Source: Clostridiales bacterium
Lineage (GTDB): Bacteria > Bacillota > Clostridia > Christensenellales > Pumilibacteraceae
Direction: 5' to 3'
Length of the DNA stretch: 64,000 nucleotides
Assembly: GCA_022511445.1 (NCBI GenBank)
Contig: JAFLVE010000106.1
Location: forward strand, 1-64,000
This document shows, in pieces, positions 35,516-43,187 of the stretch (positions within the stretch are counted from its first letter, which is position 1; each line of letters starts with the position of its first letter). The notes beneath the pieces are model-generated. The model did not search any database. It worked only from the letters and a program-made list of their open reading frames with translations, and had not been told where the DNA came from. Position numbers and translations under genes: made by a program.

Positions 35516-37429
35516 TTACTTTTTAATCTCACGCACCGAGTAGCTTTTGCCGTAAAGCGCGTTTGCCAGCTTTATTATAGTCGGCATATTTCGAAGCGGC
35601 AGTTCGTCCTCTTTGTCGAAGTCCCTGCCCGTCATCTCCGTAAGCTCCTTGACGAAACGGTTGTCGAGACGGGCGTTTTTCTTTTTCAGTTTGTCGCCGA
35701 GCCGACCTTGCTTAATGTCCTTTAACTCTAAGTCCGTCCAGCCTTGACCGCGCATAAACACCTCGTACCGCTTGTTTTCGTGCGCGCGAAGCTTCGCTAT
35801 GTTCTTTTTATCGGAGAGCGCCGCCTCGAGAAGCTCAGTATTCCCCTCCCCGTCGAGAGCCAGCTCCAAACCCAAAAGGTGCAGCTTGTACGGAATGGAA
35901 ACGGCAAACCCGTCCGAAAAGCTTTTAAAGAACATAACCTGATTGTATATGTCGGTAAGCACGGCGGGTGTGTTGCGGTCGTTAACCTCGGTAACGCCGC
36001 AGTACGCCGCGTTGTGCGCTACGGCAAGACAGTCGAGGTAGGACGCGCTTATCCTAAGATCGCTGTAAGTATCCTCGTAGCTCCCGAACGGCTTTATATC
36101 GAGCGAGCCGATAAGCTCGCTTGTATGCTTCATAAGCTTCTCGTCGAACGTCCAGTACGAAACGGACAAATTGGGCAAAATCTGTTCCTCGGCGCGCTTA
36201 TGGTCGACAAGCGCGTGGATATGCGGAAGCCCGTTTTCTATGCCGTAGGTGCGGCGTATATATATCGACGTTTCGAGGTTGCGGTTAAGATTGCCGAGCG
36301 CAACGACAATGTACGTGGGTTTTATTTTATTGAGAATTTCGGTAAACGCGGAAGTGTTTATGTCCGCGGTGTGGAATGTAATATTCATCTTTTCGCGCAG
36401 TCCGGGCGCCATCTTATCGAATGCGGACTGCGCTTTTTCGCCGTACAAATCAACGACGTTCAGCTCGCTCTCCACCCCTTCTCCGAGGCAGGAACACCAC
36501 GCTGCGGTACGAACAATCTCAAGCCCTATATTTCCGCTACCCACTACGAGAACTGACAATTTACCGCCGTCTACGGCTTTATAAAGCGGATAATCGGAAA
36601 CAAGCCGCTGTGCAATCAGTTTTTCCTCGTTGATAAGCCGCACGTTAAAAGTCTCGTAAAGGTAGTCGAAAATCACTTCGGAAATCTCGTCCTTAGTGTA
36701 CAGCCACATATTGACTTTACTCGTTTGAGCGTTGTTGTATTTTTTATACAGTCTAAGCCCCGCGTCGAGGTTAAGCGAGCTGTCGGCGCAAAACATATAA
36801 TAATTTCTTTCGTGCTTAAGCGAGTGATTTATGTTAACGATATCGTCGTTTATGACGCTTGCGCCAATATTTTTAATGCGGTCGAGCGACGCCGCGTCGA
36901 TATCGTTTTTGTCGGCGCGCACCGCAAACACGATAACCGGCTTTTTGTTTTTCCGCGCTATATCCTCCGCCGCGCACAGCGTACGTTCGTTTATTTCCGA
37001 AAACAGATATGTCGGCTTAAACGCCGCGCGAATGCGGTACAGAAGCCTTGTGAACTTGTCCGAAAAAAAGGAGAGCGTGATACCTACGGTAAACAGCGGC
37101 GCGATAATAAGTAGCGCAAGCACTACCGCCTTGTAAAACTCTATAAAGCCGAGAGTGTAGCCGTCGAATGCCGAAAGTATCGCTCCGGCGTCGGCGTTAA
37201 GAAGCATGGCGCACATGCTCTGCACCAAAGCGAGCCCCAGCGCAAACGGCTCGCCCTGTATCGAGTAGGACGGGAATATCATAACGACGAGCATCAAAAA
37301 TACACCCGCGCCCAAGATACGAACGATGCGTTTAAGATTGCGCCTTCCGAGCACGGCAAAAGTCACGCTCGCCGCCAAAATAACGAGCGCGATAACAGAA
37401 CACAAAATAATAATCGCCTTATCGGACAT
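35516..37429 (-). CDS. Membrane protein with TrkA-N-like Rossmann and RyR-like domains
   Basis: 637 residues. Three or four N-terminal membrane helices (about 5-27, 37-55, 62-80, 98-122), a first Rossmann-like segment (about 138-260), a second with the nucleotide-binding loop VVGSGNIG (295-302), and a C-terminal stretch from about 548, AHENKRYEVFMRGQGW, that resembles the RyR domain named after ryanodine receptors. This suggests a nucleotide-gated membrane protein, perhaps an ion channel regulator, but the helices show no clear TVGYG-type selectivity filter. AAAGGA precedes the ATG. It is the third gene of an operon with nadE, 46 bases after the small gene. Confidence 0.65.
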   Translation of the reverse strand: MSDKAIIILCSVIALVILAASVTFAVLGRRNLKRIVRILGAGVFLMLVVMIFPSYSIQGEPFALGLALVQSMCAMLLNADAGAILSAFDGYTLGFIEFYKAVVLALLIIAPLFTVGITLSFFSDKFTRLLYRIRAAFKPTYLFSEINERTLCAAEDIARKNKKPVIVFAVRADKNDIDAASLDRIKNIGASVINDDIVNINHSLKHERNYYMFCADSSLNLDAGLRLYKKYNNAQTSKVNMWLYTKDEISEVIFDYLYETFNVRLINEEKLIAQRLVSDYPLYKAVDGGKLSVLVVGSGNIGLEIVRTAAWCSCLGEGVESELNVVDLYGEKAQSAFDKMAPGLREKMNITFHTADINTSAFTEILNKIKPTYIVVALGNLNRNLETSIYIRRTYGIENGLPHIHALVDHKRAEEQILPNLSVSYWTFDEKLMKHTSELIGSLDIKPFGSYEDTYSDLRISASYLDCLAVAHNAAYCGVTEVNDRNTPAVLTDIYNQVMFFKSFSDGFAVSIPYKLHLLGLELALDGEGNTELLEAALSDKKNIAKLRAHENKRYEVFMRGQGWTDLELKDIKQGRLGDKLKKKNARLDNRFVKELTEMTGRDFDKEDELPLRNMPTIIKLANALYGKSYSVREIKK

Positions 37430-37475
37430 TCCTTTATTTCCTTTGCTTTTTAATGCGGTTTATTCCGCCGCTCGC

Positions 37476-37853
37476 CTATTCGACTGCCGTTAAAGAATAG
37501 CTCTCCTCGGTGTCGTAAGCTACCTCGTAGCTGCAATAAAACCCTTTCCTCGCGCTAAAGGCAAACACGGAGCCGTACTTGTTTGAAAAGTAAACTATAT
37601 CGTTAACAATCGCGCGTATGTAAATCGTTTCCACAAAATACGGCTTTTGACCATCGAGCTCGCTTAACCAAAGCACGGTACCGCCTGACTCGGTGTATTC
37701 GGATTGATTGGAGCCGCCGCGGCCTCTGTAACCGCCACCGTACCTAAGCCCCTTTATCGTATTATCTCTAACGACAATCGTCCGCATCGCGAGGATTTCG
37801 CTCTTTTTTAACGGAAGAACTTTTCCGTCGAGCACAATATCTTCGTCCGTCAC
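37476..37853 (-). CDS. Small protein of unknown function
   Basis: 125 residues from GTG at 37853, with AAAGGAG seven bases upstream. I do not recognise the family. It is soluble and beta-rich with a central glycine-rich stretch (RYGGGYRGRGGSN, about 37-49) and a C-terminal half rich in Tyr, Phe and Val. In the frame as given nadE overlaps its first 86 bases; if the A8 run before it is read one base longer, nadE would stop at a TGA overlapping this GTG (GTGA), a normal coupled junction. Its position between nadE and the Rossmann/RyR protein suggests a shared job. Confidence 0.6.
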   Translation of the reverse strand: MTDEDIVLDGKVLPLKKSEILAMRTIVVRDNTIKGLRYGGGYRGRGGSNQSEYTESGGTVLWLSELDGQKPYFVETIYIRAIVNDIVYFSNKYGSVFAFSARKGFYCSYEVAYDTEESYSLTAVE

Positions 37854-38589
37854 GACACTTCTCCTTTTTTTTAAACATGGGCATGGGGCTTATCTTGTGC
37901 AAATTCGCCTTATGCAGTCTGTCGATTTTTTGCTTTACGGCCGGATCGTCGATTTCGCCCGTTTCGATATACTTATCGAGCGCGGCGTAAGTAAAACCGA
38001 GGTTGTCTTCGTCCGTCTTGCCAGAAAGTCCGTCCTCGGGTGCCTTTTCGATAAACTTTTTAGGCAGTCCCAATTCGTAGCCGAGCGCCTTAACCTCGCT
38101 TACGAGAAGATCGCTTAACAGGCTGAAGTCACCCGCGCTGTCGCCGAACTTGGTGGAGTAGCCCACGTAATCCTCCGACCTATTGCAGGTGTTTGCCACT
38201 CTGCCGTTAAACATAGCCGACACTCCGTAAAGCACGGTCATTCTAACCCTTGCGGGCGTGTTGGAGTAGTACACCTTGTTGGCGCGAAGCTCCTTTTCGG
38301 GAATACCGCCGGTGCTTATCGCTTTGACAAGACTTTCGCACGCCTCGCAGATATTGACAACGTAGTACTTTATGCCGAGAAGCTCCACAAGCTCGTACGA
38401 CACCTGAATGTCGTGCTGAGTGCCCTGCGGCATAAGTACGCCTATAACCCTATCACGCCCGAGTGCCTCCACGAGAAGCGCCGCGCACACCGAGCTGTCC
38501 TTGCCGCCCGAAATGCCTATAACGGCGTTACAGCCCTTGCCGTTCTCCTCGAAGTAGTCCTTTATCCACTTGATAATTCGCTCTTTCAT
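37768..38589 (-). CDS. nadE: NH3-dependent NAD+ synthetase
   Basis: Single-domain NAD synthetase: turns deamido-NAD, ATP and ammonia into NAD. The PP-loop SGGKDSS is at 27-33; further family motifs are NRSEDYVGYSTKFGDSAGDFS and KAPEDGLSGKTDE without the nitrilase domain of the glutamine-dependent type. Conserved sequence ends near PMPMFKKK (about residue 243). The remaining 31 residues are arginine-rich and overlap the next gene out of phase, so they are suspect: an A8 run (37865-37872) lies exactly there, and one more A would end the protein with GEVS and a TGA. GGAGAG is the ribosome site. First gene of the operon. Confidence 0.9.
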   Translation of the reverse strand: MKERIIKWIKDYFEENGKGCNAVIGISGGKDSSVCAALLVEALGRDRVIGVLMPQGTQHDIQVSYELVELLGIKYYVVNICEACESLVKAISTGGIPEKELRANKVYYSNTPARVRMTVLYGVSAMFNGRVANTCNRSEDYVGYSTKFGDSAGDFSLLSDLLVSEVKALGYELGLPKKFIEKAPEDGLSGKTDEDNLGFTYAALDKYIETGEIDDPAVKQKIDRLHKANLHKISPMPMFKKKEKCRDGRRYCARRKSSSVKKERNPRDADDCR

Positions 38590-38622
38590 TGTTTACTCTC
38601 CACTCGTCGTGTTTCTTTAATC

Positions 38623-38651
38623 ATTATACCACAGCCGTTTTAGCATTTCAA
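38623..38651 (-). promoter_or_regulatory. Promoter of the nadE operon
   Basis: On the minus strand TTGAAA (38646-38651), 17 bases, TATAAT (38623-38628), about 34 bases before the ATG. Confidence 0.8.
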
Positions 38652-38673
38652 CACTTTCCCTAAAAGAAGGCAT

Positions 38674-38706
38674 AAAAAATCGCCGAAAGGAGTTTCGGCG
38701 ATTTTC
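38674..38706. terminator. Intrinsic terminator of the glg operon
   Basis: AAAATCGCCGAAA and TTTCGGCGATTTT are perfect 13-base arms with a four-base loop; on the minus strand T6 follows. It begins seven bases after the glgA stop. Confidence 0.9.
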
Positions 38707-38712
38707 GAAAAG

Positions 38713-40602
38713 CTACTTTTTTAACAATTCATTGTACATGGCGATATACTCTTTGGCGCTTGCCGCCCAGGAAAAGTCTGTGCGCATCGCTCTATCCACA
38801 AGCAAAACCCATTTATTCTTAAAACCGTTATACAGCCCGAGCGCGCGGTCTACGGCGTTAATAAGGTCGTGCGGCTCGTACTTGGCAAACTTATAGCCGT
38901 TGCCGATTTCGCCGTTATACGCGTCTACAATGCTGTCCTTAAGCCCGCCCGTTTCGCGCACGACGGGGATTGTGCCGTAGCGGCACGCCATCATTTGACT
39001 TAATCCGCAAGGCTCGCTTCTGCTCGGCATTAAGAATATATCCGAGCCCGAGTAAATCTTGTGCGACAGATCCGTATTGAACGCGATAACCGCGCGAAGC
39101 TTATTGCCGTAAACGTCCTGGAGGTGGCGGAAATAATTCTCGTAGTCGTTTTCGCCCGTGCCGAGCATGATAAACTGAATGTCGCGGGACAGTAGCTCGG
39201 TCATGGCCGCTTTTACGATATCGAGTCCCTTGTGCGAGGCAAGCCGCGTTATCATGGAAATAACGGGAACGTCCGCTCTTACGGGCAGTCCGAGCATTTT
39301 TTGGAGCTCGGATTTACATACCGCCTTACCCGCCTTATCGTCCGCCGAATAGTGTGCGAACAGCGCGGGGTTGGTCTCGGGGTTGTACGAATCGGTGTTT
39401 ACGCCGTTAAGAATGCCTTTTAGCTTATGCTCGTTCCTCCTTAGGTCGTAGTCGAGCGTGTGCGAGTATTCCTGCGTAAGAATCTCCTGCGCGTACGTCG
39501 GGCTGACCGTAGTCACAACATCGGCGTAGTCGATAGCGCCTTTCATGAGATTAATCTGACCGAAGTGCTCGATGCTGTGAAATTCGTGCTCGGGTATTCC
39601 GAACACGTCGCCCAACATCGAACGGCTGTACCAGCCCTGATACTCGATATTGTGAATGGTGTATACCGTCTTTATGTCCTTGTAGTAATCGAGGTACATA
39701 TAGAACAGCTTGTAGTAGATGGGAACGAGCGCGCTCTGCCAGTCGTTGCAGTGGAGAACGTCGGGTCTAAAGTCGAGCCGAGGGATTATATCGATAACCG
39801 CCTTACAGAAAAACGCAAAGCGTTCGCCGTCGTCACCCTCGCCGTAAAGTCTGTCGCGCTTAAAGTAATACTCGTTATCTATAAAGTAGTAAACTGTATT
39901 GCCCTCCACAATCTTAAACAGACCGCAATACTGACGGCGCCAGGACAGCTCGACGAAAGTCCAGCACACAAACTGAAGGTCCTTACGCCTCTTTTCGGGG
40001 AAAGAGCCGTAGAGCGGAAGTATTATACGCGCGTCGTACTCCCCGCTGTCGTTTAACGCGCGAGGTAGACTGCCCATAACCTCGCCTAAGCCGCCCGTCC
40101 CCGCAAACGGGAACGCTTCGGACGCAACGAAAAGAATTTTCTTTTTGGAAGGCTTGTCGTCCGGCGTTTTACTGCTCTCCGCCGAAACGGCGCTCTCCTC
40201 TTTTTTAGGCGGCGCGATTTTTTCCACTTTTTCTTTTTGGGGAGCCTCGAGCTTTTCAACCTTCCCCTTTACGGGCGGTGCAAGCTTTTCTATTTTTTCT
40301 TTTTTGGGAGCTTCGAGTTTTTCAACCTTTTCCTTTTTAGGCGCCTCGAGCTTCTCCACCTTCTCCTTTTGAGGAGAAGCGAGCTTTTCGAGCGGTTTAC
40401 TCGGCTCCGATTTTTTTACCGCCTGCTTTTTCGGCTCTTTTTTAGGCTCGGTCGGTTTTTCAGCTACGTTCTTTTTTGGCGCGGCGACCTTTTCCGCCGC
40501 CTGTTTTTTAGGCGCGGAAGAAGCGGCTTTTTTCTTTTCGGTCTTTTTCTCCGCCGCGTCGGGCGCCGCTTTCTTTTGCGAATCTTGCTTTTTATTTGCC
40601 AT
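38713..40602 (-). CDS. glgA: Glycogen synthase with lysine-rich repeat extension
   Basis: 629 residues: a 152-residue Lys/Ala/Pro/Glu-rich N-terminal extension and a normal-length GT5 domain (153-629). It transfers glucose from ADP-glucose to glycogen. The domain begins KKKILFVASEAFPFAGTGGLG; the usual KxGGL lysine that contacts ADP-glucose is glycine (G168-T-G-G-L), a substitution I believe some clostridial enzymes share. The C-terminal SRSEPCGLSQMMACRYGTIPVV motif is intact. The extension holds six 11-residue repeats of the EKLEAPKKEKV type. The third gene of glgC-glgD-glgA, nine bases after glgD, with AGAGG as ribosome site. Confidence 0.92.
   Translation of the reverse strand: MANKKQDSQKKAAPDAAEKKTEKKKAASSAPKKQAAEKVAAPKKNVAEKPTEPKKEPKKQAVKKSEPSKPLEKLASPQKEKVEKLEAPKKEKVEKLEAPKKEKIEKLAPPVKGKVEKLEAPQKEKVEKIAPPKKEESAVSAESSKTPDDKPSKKKILFVASEAFPFAGTGGLGEVMGSLPRALNDSGEYDARIILPLYGSFPEKRRKDLQFVCWTFVELSWRRQYCGLFKIVEGNTVYYFIDNEYYFKRDRLYGEGDDGERFAFFCKAVIDIIPRLDFRPDVLHCNDWQSALVPIYYKLFYMYLDYYKDIKTVYTIHNIEYQGWYSRSMLGDVFGIPEHEFHSIEHFGQINLMKGAIDYADVVTTVSPTYAQEILTQEYSHTLDYDLRRNEHKLKGILNGVNTDSYNPETNPALFAHYSADDKAGKAVCKSELQKMLGLPVRADVPVISMITRLASHKGLDIVKAAMTELLSRDIQFIMLGTGENDYENYFRHLQDVYGNKLRAVIAFNTDLSHKIYSGSDIFLMPSRSEPCGLSQMMACRYGTIPVVRETGGLKDSIVDAYNGEIGNGYKFAKYEPHDLINAVDRALGLYNGFKNKWVLLVDRAMRTDFSWAASAKEYIAMYNELLKK
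40192..40389 (-). repeat. Six 33-base repeats coding EKLEAPKKEKV units
   Basis: Six in-frame tandem units (residues 72-137 of GlgA): EKLASPQKEKV, EKLEAPKKEKV, EKLEAPKKEKI, EKLAPPVKGKV, EKLEAPQKEKV and EKIAPPKKEES. Two adjacent units differ by one residue, so copy number may vary between strains. The coded helix or Lys-Pro rod is strongly basic. Confidence 0.85.
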
Positions 40603-40611
40603 AATAACCTC

Positions 40612-41721
40612 TTAGATTACCGCATGCTTGGAAATAAAGTACGGATGAGTTTCGTGTCCCGACAGAATCCTGCCCTCGAGGACGGTAACGAGCTTGTCGG
40701 CGACCACGCAATTAAGGCTGCTGCCCTCGCCGATTACGGCGTCCTGGAACAGTATGCAGTTTGAAATTTTGGCGCCCTTGGCTACCTTGACGCCGCGGAA
40801 CAGAATGGAGTTTTTAACCTCGCCCTGAATGTCACAGCCGTCGGCTATGAGCGAGTTGGTTATGATTCCGTTGCTTCCCACTTTGCAGGGCGCGCTGTCG
40901 CGGACCTTGGTGTAGATATTGGCGCCGTCGCGGTAAAACAGCTCGTCGCGGATATTCTTATTTAACAGCTCGAGCGAGTGCTTGTAATAGTTGCCGAGGC
41001 TGTCGATTGTCGCAAAGTAGCCGTCCTGCATATAAGAGTAAATATTATACTGACTGCAACCCTTTGCGAGTATGTCGTTTGTAAAGCTGACGTAGCCGAG
41101 CTCGGACGCCGTTTCGAGAAGGTTCAAAAGGAACTTGCGGTTCATAACGAAGATGTTTGCAAAGACGATATTTTCGCCCTGCGCCTTGGTCGTGTTTACA
41201 ACCTTGGTTACCTTGCCCGATTTGTCCACTTCCATAATGGTGCGCGGCTTTTGATTAATAAGATTCTTTTTGCGCGCGACGAGCGTTATATCGGCGTGAT
41301 TGTCGATATGAGATTGAACTACGGAAGCAAAGTTCATGTTGCACACGTTGTCGCAATCGCTGAAAATAACGTACTCCTCGTCGCAATGACGAATAAATCC
41401 GCTTATGTTTTTAATCGCGCCGAGACGGTGGGAGTACAAATCCTTATCGCCGCCGCCGTAGGGCGGGAGAATAATGAGTCCGCCGTTTTTACGCGACAAG
41501 TCCCAATGCTTGCCGCTTCCGACGTGGTCCATAAGCGACTGATAGTTGTTTTTTGTAATTACGCCGACCTTGGAAATTCCGCTGTTAACCATGTTACTCA
41601 ACACAAAGTCGATAAGCCTAAACCTGCCGCCGAACGGCACCGACGCGATAGAACGGACGGCGGTAAGCTCGCCGATTTCGTCGTCGTGAATATTTCCGAA
41701 TACAATTCCGAGTGTTTTCAT
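40612..41721 (-). CDS. glgD: Glucose-1-phosphate adenylyltransferase subunit GlgD
   Basis: A 369-residue nucleotidyltransferase with a C-terminal left-handed beta-helix. It matches GlgD rather than Glg[11 protein letters not shown] at the start in place of the GGxGxRL loop, followed by RFRLIDFVLSNMVNSGI. In clostridia and bacilli GlgD lacks most catalytic residues and tunes GlgC in a mixed complex that makes ADP-glucose. Its ATG overlaps the glgC stop as TAATG. Confidence 0.95.
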   Translation of the reverse strand: MKTLGIVFGNIHDDEIGELTAVRSIASVPFGGRFRLIDFVLSNMVNSGISKVGVITKNNYQSLMDHVGSGKHWDLSRKNGGLIILPPYGGGDKDLYSHRLGAIKNISGFIRHCDEEYVIFSDCDNVCNMNFASVVQSHIDNHADITLVARKKNLINQKPRTIMEVDKSGKVTKVVNTTKAQGENIVFANIFVMNRKFLLNLLETASELGYVSFTNDILAKGCSQYNIYSYMQDGYFATIDSLGNYYKHSLELLNKNIRDELFYRDGANIYTKVRDSAPCKVGSNGIITNSLIADGCDIQGEVKNSILFRGVKVAKGAKISNCILFQDAVIGEGSSLNCVVADKLVTVLEGRILSGHETHPYFISKHAVI

Positions 41722-42911
41722 TATTCTTGTCCTCCGTTGTCAACTATATCACCGGACGGCACTACGGTGCCGCGCTTAATGACGGAATTTCTTCCGACAA
41801 GCGCGATGCGCGTTTTGTCCGACTTGTCGTCGCCGATTTGCGCCTTGTCCTCTATGGTGACGTGCTCGTCTATCATGCCGTACTTTATTTTAACGTTTTT
41901 ACCGACGACAGTGCCCTGCATGACGATACTGTTTTCGATAACCGCGCCCTTGCCTACGGTTACGCCTTCGCCGATAACCGAGTTGATAACCGTGCCGTGA
42001 ATCTCGCAGCCGGTGGTCATAATGGAGTTGATAAACTTGCCCGTCTCGCCTATGTACGACGGCGGGAGCGGCTGATTACGCGAGTAAATCTTGAACGACG
42101 GATCGTCGAGGTCGAAAGCGGGTTTGTCGCCGAGCAGGTCCATATTCGCCTCCCAAAGGCTGGTGACCGTACCGACGTCCTTCCAGTATCCGTCGAACTG
42201 ATAAGCGTACATGCGCGCTTTGGCGGCGAGCATTTTGGGTATAATGTTCTTGCCGAAGTCGTTAACCGAGGACTTGTCCGCCTCGTCGGCAACGAGCTCG
42301 CGCACCAAAACGTCCTTTTTGAAGATGTAAATGCCCATGCTCGCATGGTTGCTCTTGGGGATTTTCGGCTTTTCCTCGAACGATGTGACGCTCTTGTCGG
42401 GCGCATAGTCCATTATGCCGAAGCGGCTCGCCTCCTCCGCGGGAACGTCGATAACCGCAATCGTGCAGTCGGCGTTATGCGCTATGTGCTCGGCGAGCAT
42501 CTTGCTGTAATCCATTTTGTAAATATGGTCGCCCGAAAGTATCAAAACGTGCTCCGAGTCGTACTCGTTAAGGAAATGCAAGTTTTGGTAAATGGCGTTT
42601 GCGGTGCCCTTGTACCACTCGCCGCCTTTTTTTGCCTGGTACGGCGGGAGGGTGTGAACGCCGCCGTAGCTGCGGTCAAGGTCCCACGGCTCGCCGTTAC
42701 CCACGTACTCGTTAAGTACGAGCGGCTGATACTGAGTGAGCACACCCACGGTATCTATTCCCGAATTGGTGCAGTTGCTTAACGGGAAGTCGATAATGCG
42801 ATACTTTGCGCCGAACGACACGGCGGGCTTCGCCACGCTGTTGGTAAGCGCAAAAAGCCGCGTTCCCTGCCCGCCGGCAAGTAGCATTGCAATACATTTT
42901 TTCTTTTTCAT
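41721..42911 (-). CDS. glgC: Glucose-1-phosphate adenylyltransferase
   Basis: 396 residues, normal length. Makes ADP-glucose from ATP and glucose-1-phosphate, the committed step of glycogen synthesis. The catalytic loop LAGGQGTRL (11-19), [13 protein letters not shown] (about 35-47) and the sugar-binding [13 protein letters not shown] are present, then a beta-helix of hexapeptide repeats. GGAGAG precedes the ATG. First gene of glgC-glgD-glgA. Confidence 0.96.
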   Translation of the reverse strand: MKKKKCIAMLLAGGQGTRLFALTNSVAKPAVSFGAKYRIIDFPLSNCTNSGIDTVGVLTQYQPLVLNEYVGNGEPWDLDRSYGGVHTLPPYQAKKGGEWYKGTANAIYQNLHFLNEYDSEHVLILSGDHIYKMDYSKMLAEHIAHNADCTIAVIDVPAEEASRFGIMDYAPDKSVTSFEEKPKIPKSNHASMGIYIFKKDVLVRELVADEADKSSVNDFGKNIIPKMLAAKARMYAYQFDGYWKDVGTVTSLWEANMDLLGDKPAFDLDDPSFKIYSRNQPLPPSYIGETGKFINSIMTTGCEIHGTVINSVIGEGVTVGKGAVIENSIVMQGTVVGKNVKIKYGMIDEHVTIEDKAQIGDDKSDKTRIALVGRNSVIKRGTVVPSGDIVDNGGQE

Positions 42912-42950
42912 ATTTACTCTCCGATTATGAATAGTATCGTGATTTATAAT

Positions 42951-42978
42951 AGTATATCACTTTGATGATAAATGTCAA
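42951..42978 (-). promoter_or_regulatory. Promoter of the glg operon
   Basis: On the minus strand TTGACA (42973-42978), 16 bases, TATACT (42951-42956), with a second TTGACA about 20 bases farther upstream. Confidence 0.75.
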
Positions 42979-43040
42979 TACCTTTGCAAAATTGTGTCAA
43001 ATATTGTACTTCGTATTTTCTTCGACTTACTCTGTATTTT

Positions 43041-43110
43041 TATTCCGAGCTTTAGCGAAGGAATTCATCCTTTCTTGTCACTCTGAGCCTTAGCGAAGAG
43101 TCTCACTTTT
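43041..43110. repeat. Two half-copies of an interspersed repeat
   Basis: TATTCCGAGCTTTAGCGAAG and CACTCTGAGCCTTAGCGAAG are direct repeats about 39 bases apart, each related to the arms of the inverted repeat at 17805-17888. No gene is present in 42912-43187; the rest is the glg promoter and a terminator. Confidence 0.5.
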
Positions 43111-43118
43111 CGACCGAG

Positions 43119-43169
43119 CAAAAAGCAAAGCGGCAGACCGATTACTCGATCCGCCGCCTTGTGTGCTTT
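43119..43169 (-). terminator. Intrinsic terminator of the 2049-residue lipoprotein gene
   Basis: On the minus strand an imperfect stem (AAAGCACACAAGGCGGC with GCCGCTTTGCTTT, three-base bulge) is followed by TTTTTG, 19 bases past the stop. Confidence 0.65.
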
Positions 43170-43187
43170 AATACTGACTAAACTCTT

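Noticed and set aside
40192..40389. 33-base repeats that could suggest a CRISPR array
   Set aside because: Units are directly adjacent without spacers and keep one reading frame of GlgA.
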